A stretch of 64,000 nt of DNA from Candidatus Anammoxibacter sp. (GTDB lineage Bacteria > Planctomycetota > Brocadiia > Brocadiales > Anammoxibacteraceae). Shown one piece after another: positions 9,257 to 18,270 of this stretch. Positions within the stretch are counted from its first letter, which is position 1. The number at the start of each line of letters is the position of its first letter. A program made the position numbers and the translations under genes. Below the pieces are notes generated by a model. The model worked only from the letters and a program-made list of their open reading frames with translations, did no database searches and was not told where the DNA came from. The DNA lies in assembly GCA_021777105.1 (NCBI GenBank), contig JAIQZQ010000005.1, forward strand, positions 1 through 64,000, given 5' to 3'.

Positions 9257-9317
9257 TGTTGGGGCGTATCCGCCACGGCCAAATACATAAACTAACAAAA
9301 CCACTGGTTGGGGTGTT

Positions 9318-9351
9318 AGGTAGGTTCAAGTCTTAAGGCTTGAACCTACCT
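9318..9351 (+). terminator. AGGTAGGTTCAAG hairpin after paralogue 2
   Basis: AGGTAGGTTCAAG and CTTGAACCTACCT form a perfect 13-bp stem around an 8-base loop; no T-run, so termination is only inferred. It is also a long member of the TTCAAG palindrome family and is followed by AACTTTGCT. Confidence 0.5.
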
Positions 9352-9393
9352 GATCTAAACTTTGCTCCGCAAAGAATAAATTAAAAATACTGT

Positions 9394-9888
9394 TTATTTG
9401 TTTTTTAATTTCTCAATTAATGTTTGTTTAAGAATAAGAATAGCCAATTTATCTTTTTCACGCATTGTCTGCTCTTTTACTTCAATTAATTTTTCCAGAG
9501 AAAGAGCCTTGACACTTAACTTGCCGGCGCGCAATTCATTGCTGTTTTCTATTAAATCCTCATAACCATATCCATTGCCGATTGTTCCCGGAATATCAAG
9601 AGGGCCGTGTTTTGTCATTATGAGCAAATGTCCGGTAGCCGCTAAATGTGAAGCCTCGGATTTCAACCGCAAATCAGGCCTTTCACGAAAAAAGGCATCC
9701 AGTTCATTAAGCGCGGATAACAGCTTTTGAATATTATCATCATTGCGGGAATGAACCAAATCCAGATCAAATGTAGAAATAGGAGCGCCGTTAAGCACGG
9801 CGCACACTCCGCCTACAATAATAAAATCAACTTCATATTTGTTTAGAGCTTTTAGTATTTTTAAGAAATCAGGAATCGTCGTCGGCAT
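9394..9888 (-). CDS. Nucleotidyltransferase-fold protein (MNT/AbiEii-like)
   Basis: 164 residues. The N-terminal part FLKILKALNKYEVDFIIVGG followed by STFDLDLVHSR is the minimal nucleotidyltransferase fold: the GG helix start and a D-x-D metal pair (DLDL). The rest is helical with many Lys/Glu (EKLIEVKEQTMREKDKLA). Such proteins often pair with a small upstream gene, as here, where a frame with the matching signature overlaps its start by about 20 bases. Possible roles are toxin-antitoxin or tRNA/protein nucleotidylation; none can be assigned. A truncated second copy lies at 15567-15965. Confidence 0.75.
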   Translation of the reverse strand: MPTTIPDFLKILKALNKYEVDFIIVGGVCAVLNGAPISTFDLDLVHSRNDDNIQKLLSALNELDAFFRERPDLRLKSEASHLAATGHLLIMTKHGPLDIPGTIGNGYGYEDLIENSNELRAGKLSVKALSLEKLIEVKEQTMREKDKLAILILKQTLIEKLKNK

Positions 9889-10087
9889 CGCGTAGTTCCA
9901 TAATTGATTGAATGTTGCGCTGTAGGGTTAGCAAACGCTCAAGAGGCGAAAGCGACAACATCCATCTAATCAAAGTAAGGTCTACTCCATCGTTACTAAA
10001 CAGGCGCTCATCACTGTTAGCTCTCGAAGCGTTTAAATCTCTATTTTCATAATAGCTATTATTGCTGTTAATTTCGCGCCGGTCAAT
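9869..10087 (-). pseudogene. Small partner of the nucleotidyltransferase, no usable start
   Basis: An open frame on the minus strand reads ...DGVDLTLIRWMLSLSPLERL...QSIMELRDADDDS and stops at 9869, overlapping the nucleotidyltransferase ATG by about 20 bases. The LIRWMLSLSPLERL-x-x-LQ pattern is what I know from small genes that precede this kind of nucleotidyltransferase. No ATG, GTG or TTG starts the frame before the conserved part (first in-frame ATG is inside it), so the 5' end is probably lost or frameshifted. Called from hand translation. Confidence 0.5.
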
Positions 10088-10174
10088 TTAAATTTCATCT
10101 ATTTAAATTAACCCGGCAGCAACCATAAACCAATAGGGATGTAATTGATCAATACGGAGTATTGTTGATGTCAG

Positions 10175-10206
10175 GTGTGGTTCAAGTCGTGAGACTTGAA
10201 TCACAC
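10175..10206. repeat. TTCAAGTC palindrome, copy 3
   Basis: GTGTGGTTCAAGTC and GACTTGAATCACAC flank a 4-base loop; a 14-bp stem with one mismatch. No T-run. Confidence 0.7.
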
Positions 10207-10214
10207 AATGGGCC

Positions 10215-10500
10215 TAAATTTTAAAAACAAGCCAATAAATCCGCAAAAAACAGTTTTTTCCACAAAATTGAAAAATAATTTCGTTCCGAAACCGCATAAA
10301 GCCACTACTTAGAAACCCTACATGGCGGCAAGCGTATCATACGTCAACAACAAGAGTTACAACTTGCGGCAATTTTGAACCCCTTACACGGCCCCCCTAA
10401 TTTGTAGGGGCTCACCATTACAAGGCATAGGGTTTTCCCTGATTGACAAATTTTTTGTAACTCGATAAAAATATACCGGTTACGCTTTCCGCGCATTGAT
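10215..10500 (+). repeat. Orphan copy of the fibre-gene upstream block
   Basis: Matches the fibre-gene upstream block from the ACAGTTTTTTCCACAAAA segment through the hairpin (10402-10423) and promoter (TTGACA at 10443-10448, TAAAAA at 10466-10471), but the AAAGGAGG leader and the fibre gene are missing; similarity stops near 10490. Its hairpin has decayed on one side (CTCACCATTACAA). It points toward the large surface protein that starts 470 bases downstream, so it is either a residue of a deleted sixth fibre gene or a promoter captured by the large gene. Confidence 0.75.
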
Positions 10501-10581
10501 GTTTCATTCTCCATGTCATTTGTCGCATCATTAAAAATCCTTTTTCACAATTCAGGCTGCTAAAGAAATATTTTCTGATTG

Positions 10582-10615
10582 TGACATAGATCACAATAAA
10601 TTGTGATCTATGTCA
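10582..10615. promoter_or_regulatory. 34-bp CRP/FNR-type palindrome
   Basis: TGACATAGATCACAAT (10582-10597) and its exact reverse complement (10600-10615) are separated by 2 bases: a 16-bp perfect dyad. Within it, 10580-10595 reads TGTGA-N6-TCACA, the exact CRP-family consensus, and TGTGA-N6-TCATA lies at 10602-10617. A TATACT at 10639-10644 would put the second site at about -41.5, a class II activator position. Binding by a CRP/FNR protein is inferred; no such regulator is in the window. Confidence 0.65.
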
Positions 10616-10638
10616 TAGAAATTTGTTTTTAAAAAGTG

Positions 10639-10644
10639 TATACT
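10639..10644 (+). promoter_or_regulatory. Possible -10 element of the large surface protein gene
   Basis: TATACT, 24 bases after the palindrome, with no good -35 box, which fits an activator-dependent promoter. It would give an untranslated leader of about 320 bases before 10968. Confidence 0.35.
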
Positions 10645-10967
10645 GTCCATCGTTTTTTATATATTTATTAGCAATGAGCATGCCGTTATAATGTAAGTAA
10701 TTATTTGGCGGTATGTCGATACATATGTAATGTAATTAAATTGTGAATGTTATGACTAAAATACCACAAACCTCCGATATATATTGACTATATTTGTATA
10801 TACGGTAAAATATGCGCTTTAAAAAAGCGAACCATTTAAATTGTGTAGTATTTATTTTAAATGGAAGAACAAAGAAGATAACATCAGAATTAACAGATAT
10901 AGCTAAATCGCTCGAAAGTAAGACGTTAATAACATAGCGTAACAATTAATTAAAAGGAGAAAATATA

Positions 10968-13900
10968 ATGAAGCATAAAAATTTTAAAACCCCAGTGACA
11001 ACACGCTATTTTGCCATTCCTTCCATTTTGGTTTTTTCGTTTTTAGTCTGCTCACTGATGACGGCATTTAGCGCGAATTCCGCGCGCGGTCAGAGCCTAA
11101 TTGGCTCCGTTAGCTTAGACAGTGAGGGAGCTTCGCCACGTGGAGTTGGAGTAAACGCGACGACCAACCGCATCTATGTGGCTAATTATAATAGCGACAC
11201 TGTAAGCGTAATAGATGGTTCAGATAACAGCGTAACCGCTGTCGTAGGTGTGGTTTCCGGGCCAAAAAGCGTTGGAGTAAATGCGGCGGCCAACCGCATC
11301 TATGTGGTTGGTGAAAAGACCGACGATGTCAGTGTAATAGATGGCGCAAATAATAGCGTAATTGCCACGGTAGGCGTGGGCAATTTCCCCTGGGGAGTTA
11401 GAGTAAACGCAATGACCAACCGCGTCTATGTCGCTAATATGTCCGACGATACTTTAACCGTAATAGATGGCGCGGATAATAGCGTAATTGCCACGGTTGA
11501 CGTAGGCGCCGATCCACGTGGAGTTGGAGTAAACGAAACGGCCAACCGCATCTATGTGGCTAATTTTAATAGCAACACTGTAAGCGTAATAGATGGTTCG
11601 GATAATAGCGTAACCGCCACGGTTGGTGTGGGCGCTAATCCGCAGTATGTTGGAGTAAACGAAACGACCAACCGCATATATGTGAGCAATGTTGGCATTG
11701 ATACTATAAGCGTGATAGACGGCGCAAATAATAGCGTAATTGCTACGCTTGATGTGGGAGATTCACCGCAGAGTGTTGGTGTAAACGAAGCGGCCAACCG
11801 CATCTATGTGGCTAATAGGCATGATAGCTCTGTGACCGTAATAGAGGGGTCAGACAATAGCATAATTACTGCTGTTGGTGTGGGGAAAACACCATGGGGA
11901 GTTGGAGTAAACGCAACGACCAACCGCATTTATGTGTCTAACAACGACGATATAGCCGTAATAGACGGCAACCCGCCGCCGGGGCCGACAATATCTGCCA
12001 TAACCGCTGATGATCCTGACAATGCCGATGCCATATACTCAAACGGCGACACAATAACAGTAGTTTTCTCAGAAGCAACTAACCAACCTACAGTTACAAC
12101 TAAGGCTGACCTTGATACCTTGTTTACATTTTCAAAAAACATAGGCGCAGATTATACAGGCGCGTGGAGCAACTCCTCAACTCTTATTATAACAATATCA
12201 GACGTAAACGGCGAGGCAGCGCCATGGGATTTGATATTAACGTTAAAAGCCGGCGGCAATTTGAAAAATGCGGGAGGCTTTTCCCTTGAATCAACCGCAA
12301 TTTCTCCATTGTTAACAACCGGCGATTGGGGGACGCTGGCAGGGCCTACAATAATATCCGTCACCGCTGATGATCCTGACAACACAGATGCCGTATACTC
12401 GAACGGAGACACAATAACAGTAGTTTTCTCCGAAGCAACTAACCAACCTACCGCAACAACTAAAGCTGATTTAGACGCTGATTTTGCGAACAATGGGACG
12501 GGACTGTTTCGATTCTCTCAGAATTTAGGCTCAGATTATACCGGCGCATGGAGCAATGCGTCTACGTTAGTTATAACCATAGTAGATGCAACAGGAGCAA
12601 CCCCTCCAACTATAGGAGGTCTGACAATTTTAACAGCCCTTGATCAAACCTTTATAAAAAATGCATCAGAGACATCGCTAGGCTCAACTGGAACTTCTCC
12701 AGCCATAACCGGCGATTGGGGAACACTGGCAGGGCCTACAATAATATCCGTCACCGCTGACGATCCTGACAACACAGATTCCATATACTCGAACGGCGAC
12801 ACAATAACAGTAGTTTTCTCCGAAGCAACTAACCAACCTACCGCAACAACTAAAGCTGATTTAGACGCTGCTGATTTTGCGAACGATGGGACGGGGCTGT
12901 TTAGATTTTCTCAAAATTTAGGCGTAAACTTTACCGGCGCATGGGGCAATGCGTCAACTTTAGTTATAACCATAGTAGACGTTACAGGGGCAACCCCTCC
13001 AACTATAGGTGGTCTGACAATTTTAACAGCCCTTGATCAAACCGCTATAAAAAACGCATCAGAGACATCTCTAGGCTCAAGTGGAACTTCTCCAGCCATA
13101 ACCGGTGATTGGGGGACGTTTGTTGCGCCAACACCAACACCAACACCAATTCCAACTCCAAGCGCAACAGCAACACCAAGTCCAACTCCAAGCGCAACAG
13201 CAACGCCGAGTCCGGCGCCGTCACCGACAGTAGCGCCAACGCCGGAATGTAAAGAGCCTGTGTCTGATTTCGAAGCGGACAAACACTCTATTTTAGAAGA
13301 TGGAACAGTTAAATTTACTAGCCTTTCAAAAGAGAATCCAACAACATGGATATGGGACTTTGGAGATGGTTCGCCACTAGATAAGAATAAAAATCCATCA
13401 CATGTTTATATAAAAGCGGGAAAGTATAATGTAACCCTTACTATAAGCAATTCATGCGGTTCTGATACTAAGGAAAAAGAGGATTTTATAGAAGTTCTAT
13501 CATCCACGGTAAAACCTGTTGCCGATTTTAGCGTTAATACAACATCCGGACAGGAACCTTTAACTATAAAATTTCAGGATAAAACATCCGGAGCCCCAAA
13601 TAGCTGGTTTTGGGAGTTTGGGGATGGGGATTCAAGCAATGATCAAAATCCGTCGCATACATATGAAAAATGCAAAGAATACAGCCCCTCTTTAAGAGTA
13701 AGCAATGAAAAGGGCGAAGATTCGATTAAAAAGGATAACTTGATAGATGTAATATGCCTGGGAGAACCAAATGCTGATTTTTCAGCCGATAAGAGATCAG
13801 GATTTGCTCCGCTTGATGTTCAATTTACAAATAAATCAACAGGAGACCCTACCGGTTGGATTTGGGAATTTGGAGATGGAGGTGAAACTTCAGAGCAAAA

Positions 13901-15479
13901 TCCCTCGCATACATATAAAAGAGCCGGCATATTTACAGTAGGTTTAATGGCCGGTAACAGCATAGGGATTGACTGGAATATAAAGACAAATTTTATATTA
14001 GTTCAATCAAAAAATGAGCCTACAGCGGACTTTACAGCAACCCCACAAGCGGGTATAGTTCCCATGACAGTCTTGTTCTCGGATATTTCCACGGGCGACC
14101 CAACTTCATGGATATGGGATTTTGGAGACGGCGCTATAAGCAGGCTTAAGAATCCTCAACATACCTATAGAGATGAAGGTTTTTATAGTGTAAGCTTAAC
14201 AGCGAGCAACGCTAACGGCTTAGATGTTGAAAATAAAGTTAACCTTATTAATGCTCTGGGTGAAGGCATTCCCGTCGCTGAATTTTTTGCCGAGCCTATT
14301 ACCGGATTTAGCCCAATGACCGTAGAATTTACCGATATATCAAATGGGAACATAAAAAACTGGTCGTGGGACTTTGGCGACGGTTCTACAAGCTCACAAC
14401 AAAATCCAAAGCATACCTATAAGGATCAGGGGATTTTTAACGTCGAAATGATTGTAAGCGGCTCAACAGGGACAGATTCGGAAAAGAAAACAAATCTGAT
14501 TAATGTAACGGATGGCGCCTCCGGGCAAGATTTATCAGCGGCTTTTAGCGTAAACAATAGGGCAGGGCAATCAGGTCTGAAAGTAAAATTCAACAACCTT
14601 TCAAGCGGGAACGCAGCCGGCCGGCTATGGAACTTTGGAGACGGCAAAACTGAAACTACGAAATCACCAGAACATGTCTACAATACGGAAGGTGTTTTTG
14701 ATGTAAGTTTAACGACGTATAATGATAACGGTCAGGCAAGCACTGTTTACAGGCCGGCTTATATTGAAATTAAAGATAAGGACGAATTACCGGCAACGCC
14801 AACAGAGACTGCAACGCCAACAGAAACACCAGGAAAACCGCCTAAAGCTGATTTTGCGTCAAACGTAACAAGGGGTAACGCTCCGTTAGAGGTTAGATTT
14901 GTAGATTTGTCTGAAGGCAACCCTACATCATGGATATGGGCATTTGGGGACGGAGAAGTAAGCGGCCAACAAAATCCAATCCATGTATATACAAAGAAAG
15001 GCAAATACACGGTTAAATTGACGGTTTCAAACAAGCTGGGCGAGGACACGGTTAAAGAGGAAAAGTTTATAGATGTTAAAAAGCCGAAAAAGAACAAAGG
15101 TTGCGTAGCTTCATCTGTTATGGATAGCAAATCAGGTTTAAGGGCGCTAAGGTTGTTTAGAGACATGGTTATGTCAAAAACCAGCGCGGGATTGAAGTTG
15201 ATAAGCTGGTATTATAAGCATTCAGGCGAGGTTGAAAATATTCTTAAAGCCAACCTAGCCTTGAAATCAAAGGCGGCTGATGTCTTAACCCGTCTGGTTG
15301 GCGTATTGCGGAACAATGTTAATAAAGATTCTGTAAACCAGGTTGTAAATAGTTCAATAGAAGAGGCATTGATTTCTGAAGTTAACAGTTTGTTTGATGA
15401 AATATCGGCGCGTGGAAGTAGCGAATTGAAAGCCGCTATTAGAGATGCCAAAGATTTGGTTTACGAGAATAGCAAATAG
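10968..15479 (+). CDS. Giant secreted protein: YVTN propeller, Ig-like repeats, PKD domains, CFI-box-like C-terminus
   Basis: 1503 residues; AAAGGAG precedes the ATG. Signal peptide about residues 1-42. Residues about 45-335 hold seven YVTN-type repeats (TTNRIYVANxxxDTVSVIDG), a complete seven-blade propeller. Residues about 340-717 are three repeats opening TADDPDNxDxIYSNGDTITV, probably Ig-like. A Thr-Pro-rich linker (about 720-762) leads to six PKD domains, a second Thr-Pro linker near 1275, then a seventh PKD; each carries W-x-FGDG. The tail (about 1378 on) has a single Cys in GCVASSV followed by ALRLFRD and WYYKHSGEV, which matches a diverged CFI-box-CTERM domain (usual CFIATAAYGS...LR-x-FRD...YY-x-SP). 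Likely an exported adhesion or sorting substrate anchored through its C-terminus. It stands between fibre paralogues 2 and 3 and may be under CRP/FNR control. Confidence 0.88.
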   Translation: MKHKNFKTPVTTRYFAIPSILVFSFLVCSLMTAFSANSARGQSLIGSVSLDSEGASPRGVGVNATTNRIYVANYNSDTVSVIDGSDNSVTAVVGVVSGPKSVGVNAAANRIYVVGEKTDDVSVIDGANNSVIATVGVGNFPWGVRVNAMTNRVYVANMSDDTLTVIDGADNSVIATVDVGADPRGVGVNETANRIYVANFNSNTVSVIDGSDNSVTATVGVGANPQYVGVNETTNRIYVSNVGIDTISVIDGANNSVIATLDVGDSPQSVGVNEAANRIYVANRHDSSVTVIEGSDNSIITAVGVGKTPWGVGVNATTNRIYVSNNDDIAVIDGNPPPGPTISAITADDPDNADAIYSNGDTITVVFSEATNQPTVTTKADLDTLFTFSKNIGADYTGAWSNSSTLIITISDVNGEAAPWDLILTLKAGGNLKNAGGFSLESTAISPLLTTGDWGTLAGPTIISVTADDPDNTDAVYSNGDTITVVFSEATNQPTATTKADLDADFANNGTGLFRFSQNLGSDYTGAWSNASTLVITIVDATGATPPTIGGLTILTALDQTFIKNASETSLGSTGTSPAITGDWGTLAGPTIISVTADDPDNTDSIYSNGDTITVVFSEATNQPTATTKADLDAADFANDGTGLFRFSQNLGVNFTGAWGNASTLVITIVDVTGATPPTIGGLTILTALDQTAIKNASETSLGSSGTSPAITGDWGTFVAPTPTPTPIPTPSATATPSPTPSATATPSPAPSPTVAPTPECKEPVSDFEADKHSILEDGTVKFTSLSKENPTTWIWDFGDGSPLDKNKNPSHVYIKAGKYNVTLTISNSCGSDTKEKEDFIEVLSSTVKPVADFSVNTTSGQEPLTIKFQDKTSGAPNSWFWEFGDGDSSNDQNPSHTYEKCKEYSPSLRVSNEKGEDSIKKDNLIDVICLGEPNADFSADKRSGFAPLDVQFTNKSTGDPTGWIWEFGDGGETSEQNPSHTYKRAGIFTVGLMAGNSIGIDWNIKTNFILVQSKNEPTADFTATPQAGIVPMTVLFSDISTGDPTSWIWDFGDGAISRLKNPQHTYRDEGFYSVSLTASNANGLDVENKVNLINALGEGIPVAEFFAEPITGFSPMTVEFTDISNGNIKNWSWDFGDGSTSSQQNPKHTYKDQGIFNVEMIVSGSTGTDSEKKTNLINVTDGASGQDLSAAFSVNNRAGQSGLKVKFNNLSSGNAAGRLWNFGDGKTETTKSPEHVYNTEGVFDVSLTTYNDNGQASTVYRPAYIEIKDKDELPATPTETATPTETPGKPPKADFASNVTRGNAPLEVRFVDLSEGNPTSWIWAFGDGEVSGQQNPIHVYTKKGKYTVKLTVSNKLGEDTVKEEKFIDVKKPKKNKGCVASSVMDSKSGLRALRLFRDMVMSKTSAGLKLISWYYKHSGEVENILKANLALKSKAADVLTRLVGVLRNNVNKDSVNQVVNSSIEEALISEVNSLFDEISARGSSELKAAIRDAKDLVYENSK

Positions 15480-15566
15480 TAATTAATCATTGCAGCTCCG
15501 GGTATCATAGCGAATTCCCATTCGAAATTGGTATCCCGGAGGTAGTGGCAGAGTTTAGTTATGCCG

Positions 15567-15965
15567 CTAAGGATCAGCAATATTAGTCTGATTTAATAAA
15601 CATTCGGGGCAAATCTTTAATGTTTGTTTAAGAACAGGGATAGCCAATTTATCTTTTTCACGCATTGTCTGCTCCTTTGCTTCAATTAATTTTTCCAGAG
15701 AAAGAGCCTTAACACTTAACTTGCCGGCGCGCAATTCATTGCTGTTTTCTATTAAATCATCATAACAATATCTATTGCCGATTGTTCCCAGAATATCAAG
15801 AGGGCCGTGTTTTGTCATTAGGAGCAAATGTCCGGTAGCCGATAAATGTGAAGCCTCGGGTTTCAACCGCAAATCAGGCCTTTTACGAAAAAAGGCATCC
15901 AGTTCATTAAGCGCGGATAACTGCTTTTGAATATTATATTCATTGCGGGAATGAACCAAATCTGA
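15567..15965 (-). pseudogene. 5'-truncated duplicate of the nucleotidyltransferase
   Basis: Nearly identical at DNA level to the 3' three-quarters of the gene at 9394-9888 (same HSRN, RPDLRLK, SHLxATGHLL, ELRAGKLSVKALSLEKLIE blocks). Homology starts just inside the catalytic DLDLVHSR, so the nucleotidyltransferase active-site half is absent. The upstream junction (about 15965) runs into unrelated sequence and then, at 15998, into the fibre-gene upstream block. The last codons also diverge (KICPECLLNQ). Almost certainly inactive, and a marker of segmental duplication. Confidence 0.85.
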
Positions 15966-15997
15966 ATCTATTGGCCGAAATTGCTATTCTCGGACAC

Positions 15998-16579
15998 CCT
16001 GTTTACATTGCATCTTCATTTTACAAATTTCAAAATCTTTAAATAATCACAAAGTTTTTGCTTTTCTTAGCGCCTTTGCGTCTTTGTGGCTAAAATTGCT
16101 TTTGATTCTATAAATTAAAGTTTATGCAGAAGCTGCTTAAGCAGCCCTCAAACAATTCTGCTCCGTATGCCCTCAATTTTAAAAACAAGTCAATAAATCC
16201 GCAAAAAACAGTTTTTTCCACAAAATGCAAAAATAATTTCGTTCCGAAATCGCTAAATACCACTACTTAGAAACCCTACATGGTCGCAAGTGTATCATAT
16301 AGCAACAACAAGAGTTACAACTTGCGGCAATTTTGAGCCCCTTACACGGCCCCCCTTATTTGTAGTGGCACACCACTACAAGGCATAGGGTTTTCCCTGA
16401 TTGACAAAATTTTGCTAAATCGATAACAATATTCAGGTTAGGCATTCTGTTCATTGCTATTTAGTTTTTTTATTTAAATTGTGAAAGGAGGTTTTTAAAG
16501 GATTAGGGCGTGAACGGCAAGATGAACGAGTTCTAAAAATATTTTTGTCAATATTTTAGTAAATGAGAGGGGAAACAAA
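15998..16579 (+). repeat. Long conserved upstream block, copy before paralogue 3
   Basis: About 580 bases, nearly identical to 7831-8410. The hairpin GTAGTGG-CACA-CCACTAC (16362-16379) is fully paired here, whereas copy 2 has a G:A mismatch. The AAAGGAGG is near 16484. A GTG-initiated MNGKMNEF frame is at 16510-16536. Confidence 0.88.
16401..16429 (+). promoter_or_regulatory. Promoter of fibre paralogue 3
   Basis: TTGACA at 16401-16406, 17-base spacer, TAACAA at 16424-16429, identical in layout to the other copies. Confidence 0.65.
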
Positions 16580-17695
16580 ATGAGATTAAGTATAAAAAAC
16601 GCGTTTTTTGCAGTGGCAATTGGATTTGCCATAGTAGTTTCGTCAATTTGCGGCGTAGTGTCAGCGGAAGGGGAGAAGAATTACACAATTGCAACCGGCA
16701 GCGACCCGTTGCAAACGCTTAATCACGCAAACTATGGCCTTCCAATTTTGCAACCGTCAACCCCAGGCACACAACAGCATGGAAATATCAATATTGAAGG
16801 AACAGGCTTGCTTGGAGAAGGCCTGGGAATTGGAACTGAAAATCCCGCCGGCATTTTGCACGTAGTTGGAACAACCACAATATTTTCAGGTTCGGTTGGC
16901 ATAGGCACTGAAACGCCTGCAACAGAGCTCCATGTCATAGGAACAGTAACGGCAACTGCGTTTGAAGGAGACGGTTCGTTATTAACAGGTATTAGTAGTT
17001 CAGGTGATGGACATTCTCTAGACGCGTCGGATGGCAGCCCTGAGGATGTTATCCTTGTGGATGCGTCCGGCAATGTCAACATAGCCACGTCAGTGATTGA
17101 TATAACGTCAAGCGTAGACAACGTTGACCTTTTGAATGCAAGGCGTCCGGACGGAACTGTTATAGCAAGGTTGGCCATTGGCGGAGATAGCAATACTGAT
17201 GGTGTTTTTGTATTAGAAAACGGATCCAGCACAAACAAAATCATGCTGCAGGCAAATGGAATGACATTTTTTAATGGCGGTAATGTCGGCATCGGGACGG
17301 CGGCTCCGGGCGCGGATTTGCATATTAAAAACAGTTCTCAAACTGAAATAAAAATACAAACTACTCAAGTAAATGGAGATGCCCACATTCAATACACCAA
17401 TGACTCACTTCGTGATTGGCGAGCAGGTATGCGTGATATAGGCGGAGGAAATGATTATTTTTATATAAGAGATGAATCCGCCGGAGGCGGTACGGATCGT
17501 ATAGTTATTGACACTTCCGGCAACGTCGGCGTCAGCACGGCGAGCCCGGCGCGGCCACTTCACGTTAACGATGTGATGCGGATTGAACCAAGATCTTCGG
17601 CTCCTTCAAGCGCTAGCCAAGGCGACATATATATGAATTCTACAACAAGCAAATTAATGGTGTATGACGGCTCAACCTGGCAAGCTTGCTGGTAA
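16580..17695 (+). CDS. Secreted fibre-repeat surface protein, paralogue 3 of 5
   Basis: 371 residues, the longest of the set. Same signal peptide (MRLSIKNAFFAVAIGF...GVVSA). N-terminal module of the DPLQTLNHANYGLPILQ allele, like paralogues 1 and 5, but its linker GDGHSLDASDGSPEDVIL is that of paralogues 2 and 4. A 50-residue insert (DITSSVDNVDLLNARRPDG...) has no counterpart in the others. The ADLHIKNSSQTEIKIQ...RDWRAGMRDI body is about 80 percent identical to that of paralogue 1. C-terminal SQGDIYMNSTTSKLMVYDGS resembles the capping domain of tail-fibre-like proteins. The combination makes it a mosaic of modules seen separately in its relatives. Confidence 0.82.
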   Translation: MRLSIKNAFFAVAIGFAIVVSSICGVVSAEGEKNYTIATGSDPLQTLNHANYGLPILQPSTPGTQQHGNINIEGTGLLGEGLGIGTENPAGILHVVGTTTIFSGSVGIGTETPATELHVIGTVTATAFEGDGSLLTGISSSGDGHSLDASDGSPEDVILVDASGNVNIATSVIDITSSVDNVDLLNARRPDGTVIARLAIGGDSNTDGVFVLENGSSTNKIMLQANGMTFFNGGNVGIGTAAPGADLHIKNSSQTEIKIQTTQVNGDAHIQYTNDSLRDWRAGMRDIGGGNDYFYIRDESAGGGTDRIVIDTSGNVGVSTASPARPLHVNDVMRIEPRSSAPSSASQGDIYMNSTTSKLMVYDGSTWQACW

Positions 17696-17706
17696 TAAAA
17701 ATGTAA

Positions 17707-17742
17707 ACCTGCCCCCTATAAAAAGAAAATTAGGGGGCAGGT
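17707..17742 (+). terminator. Hairpin after paralogue 3
   Basis: ACCTGCCCCCTA and TAGGGGGCAGGT form a perfect 12-bp stem around a 12-base A-rich loop, 12 bases after the stop codon. No long T-run. Confidence 0.6.
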
Positions 17743-17836
17743 CAACTATATGTAATTGGTTTATAGTGTGACTGTTAGTAAATGGGTTGCATAAGTTGCC
17801 TATCTCAAATAATTCTAGTTTTTGCCTGCGCAACCA

Positions 17837-17866
17837 GGTTGATTGAAGTCTTCAGACTTGAACCAA
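17837..17866. repeat. TTCAAGTC palindrome, copy 4
   Basis: GGTTGATTGAAGTC and GACTTGAACCAAC pair with one mismatch and a 4-base loop; same family as 6130-6152. Confidence 0.65.
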
Positions 17867-18091
17867 CAATAGTAAAACACGCCAAAAATCCGCAAAAAAC
17901 AGTTTTTTCCACAAAATACAAAAATAATTTCGTTCCGAAATCGCTAAATATCACTACTTAGAAACCCTACATGGTCGCAAGTGTATCATATAGCAACAAC
18001 AAGAGTTACAACTTGCGGCAATTTTGAACCCCTTACACGGTCCCCCTAATTTGTAGTGGCACACCACTACAAGGCATAGGGTTTTCCCTGA

Positions 18092-18120
18092 TTGACAAAA
18101 TTTTGCTTATTCGATAACAA
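18092..18120 (+). promoter_or_regulatory. Promoter of fibre paralogue 4
   Basis: TTGACA at 18092-18097, 17-base spacer, TAACAA at 18115-18120. Confidence 0.65.
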
Positions 18121-18199
18121 TATCCCGGTTATGTATTCCGTTCATTGCTGTTTAGTTTTTTTATTTAAATCGGAAAGGAGGTTTTTAAAGGATTAGGAT

Positions 18200-18250
18200 A
18201 TGAACGGCAAGTCGAACGAGTTCGAAGAATATCTTTGTCAAAATTTTTAG
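18200..18250 (+). other. Possible leader peptide MNGKSNEF..., 16 codons
   Basis: ATG-started frame ending in TAG 20 bases before the fibre gene ATG. The NGK-x-x-EF core is shared with the elements at 6418, 8339 and 16510. Whether it is translated is open; the AAAGGAGG lies about 20 bases ahead. Confidence 0.35.
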
Positions 18251-18270
18251 TAAAAGAGAGGGGAAACAAT

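Larger units (their letters stand above)
17881..18270 (+). repeat. Conserved upstream block, copy before paralogue 4
   Basis: Shares the right-hand 390 bases of the block before paralogues 2 and 3; the left part is absent. Hairpin fully paired (GTAGTGG/CCACTAC, 18053-18070). AAAGGAGGTTTTTAAAGGAT near 18174. The leader frame is 16 codons long here (18200-18250). Confidence 0.85.

Noticed and set aside
16732-17292. Long minus-strand open frames under the fibre genes and the large surface protein
   Set aside because: They are Pro/Thr/Ser-rich antisense shadows of the repeats (also at 8512-9120, 6703-7038, 21001-21408), with no ribosome binding sites.
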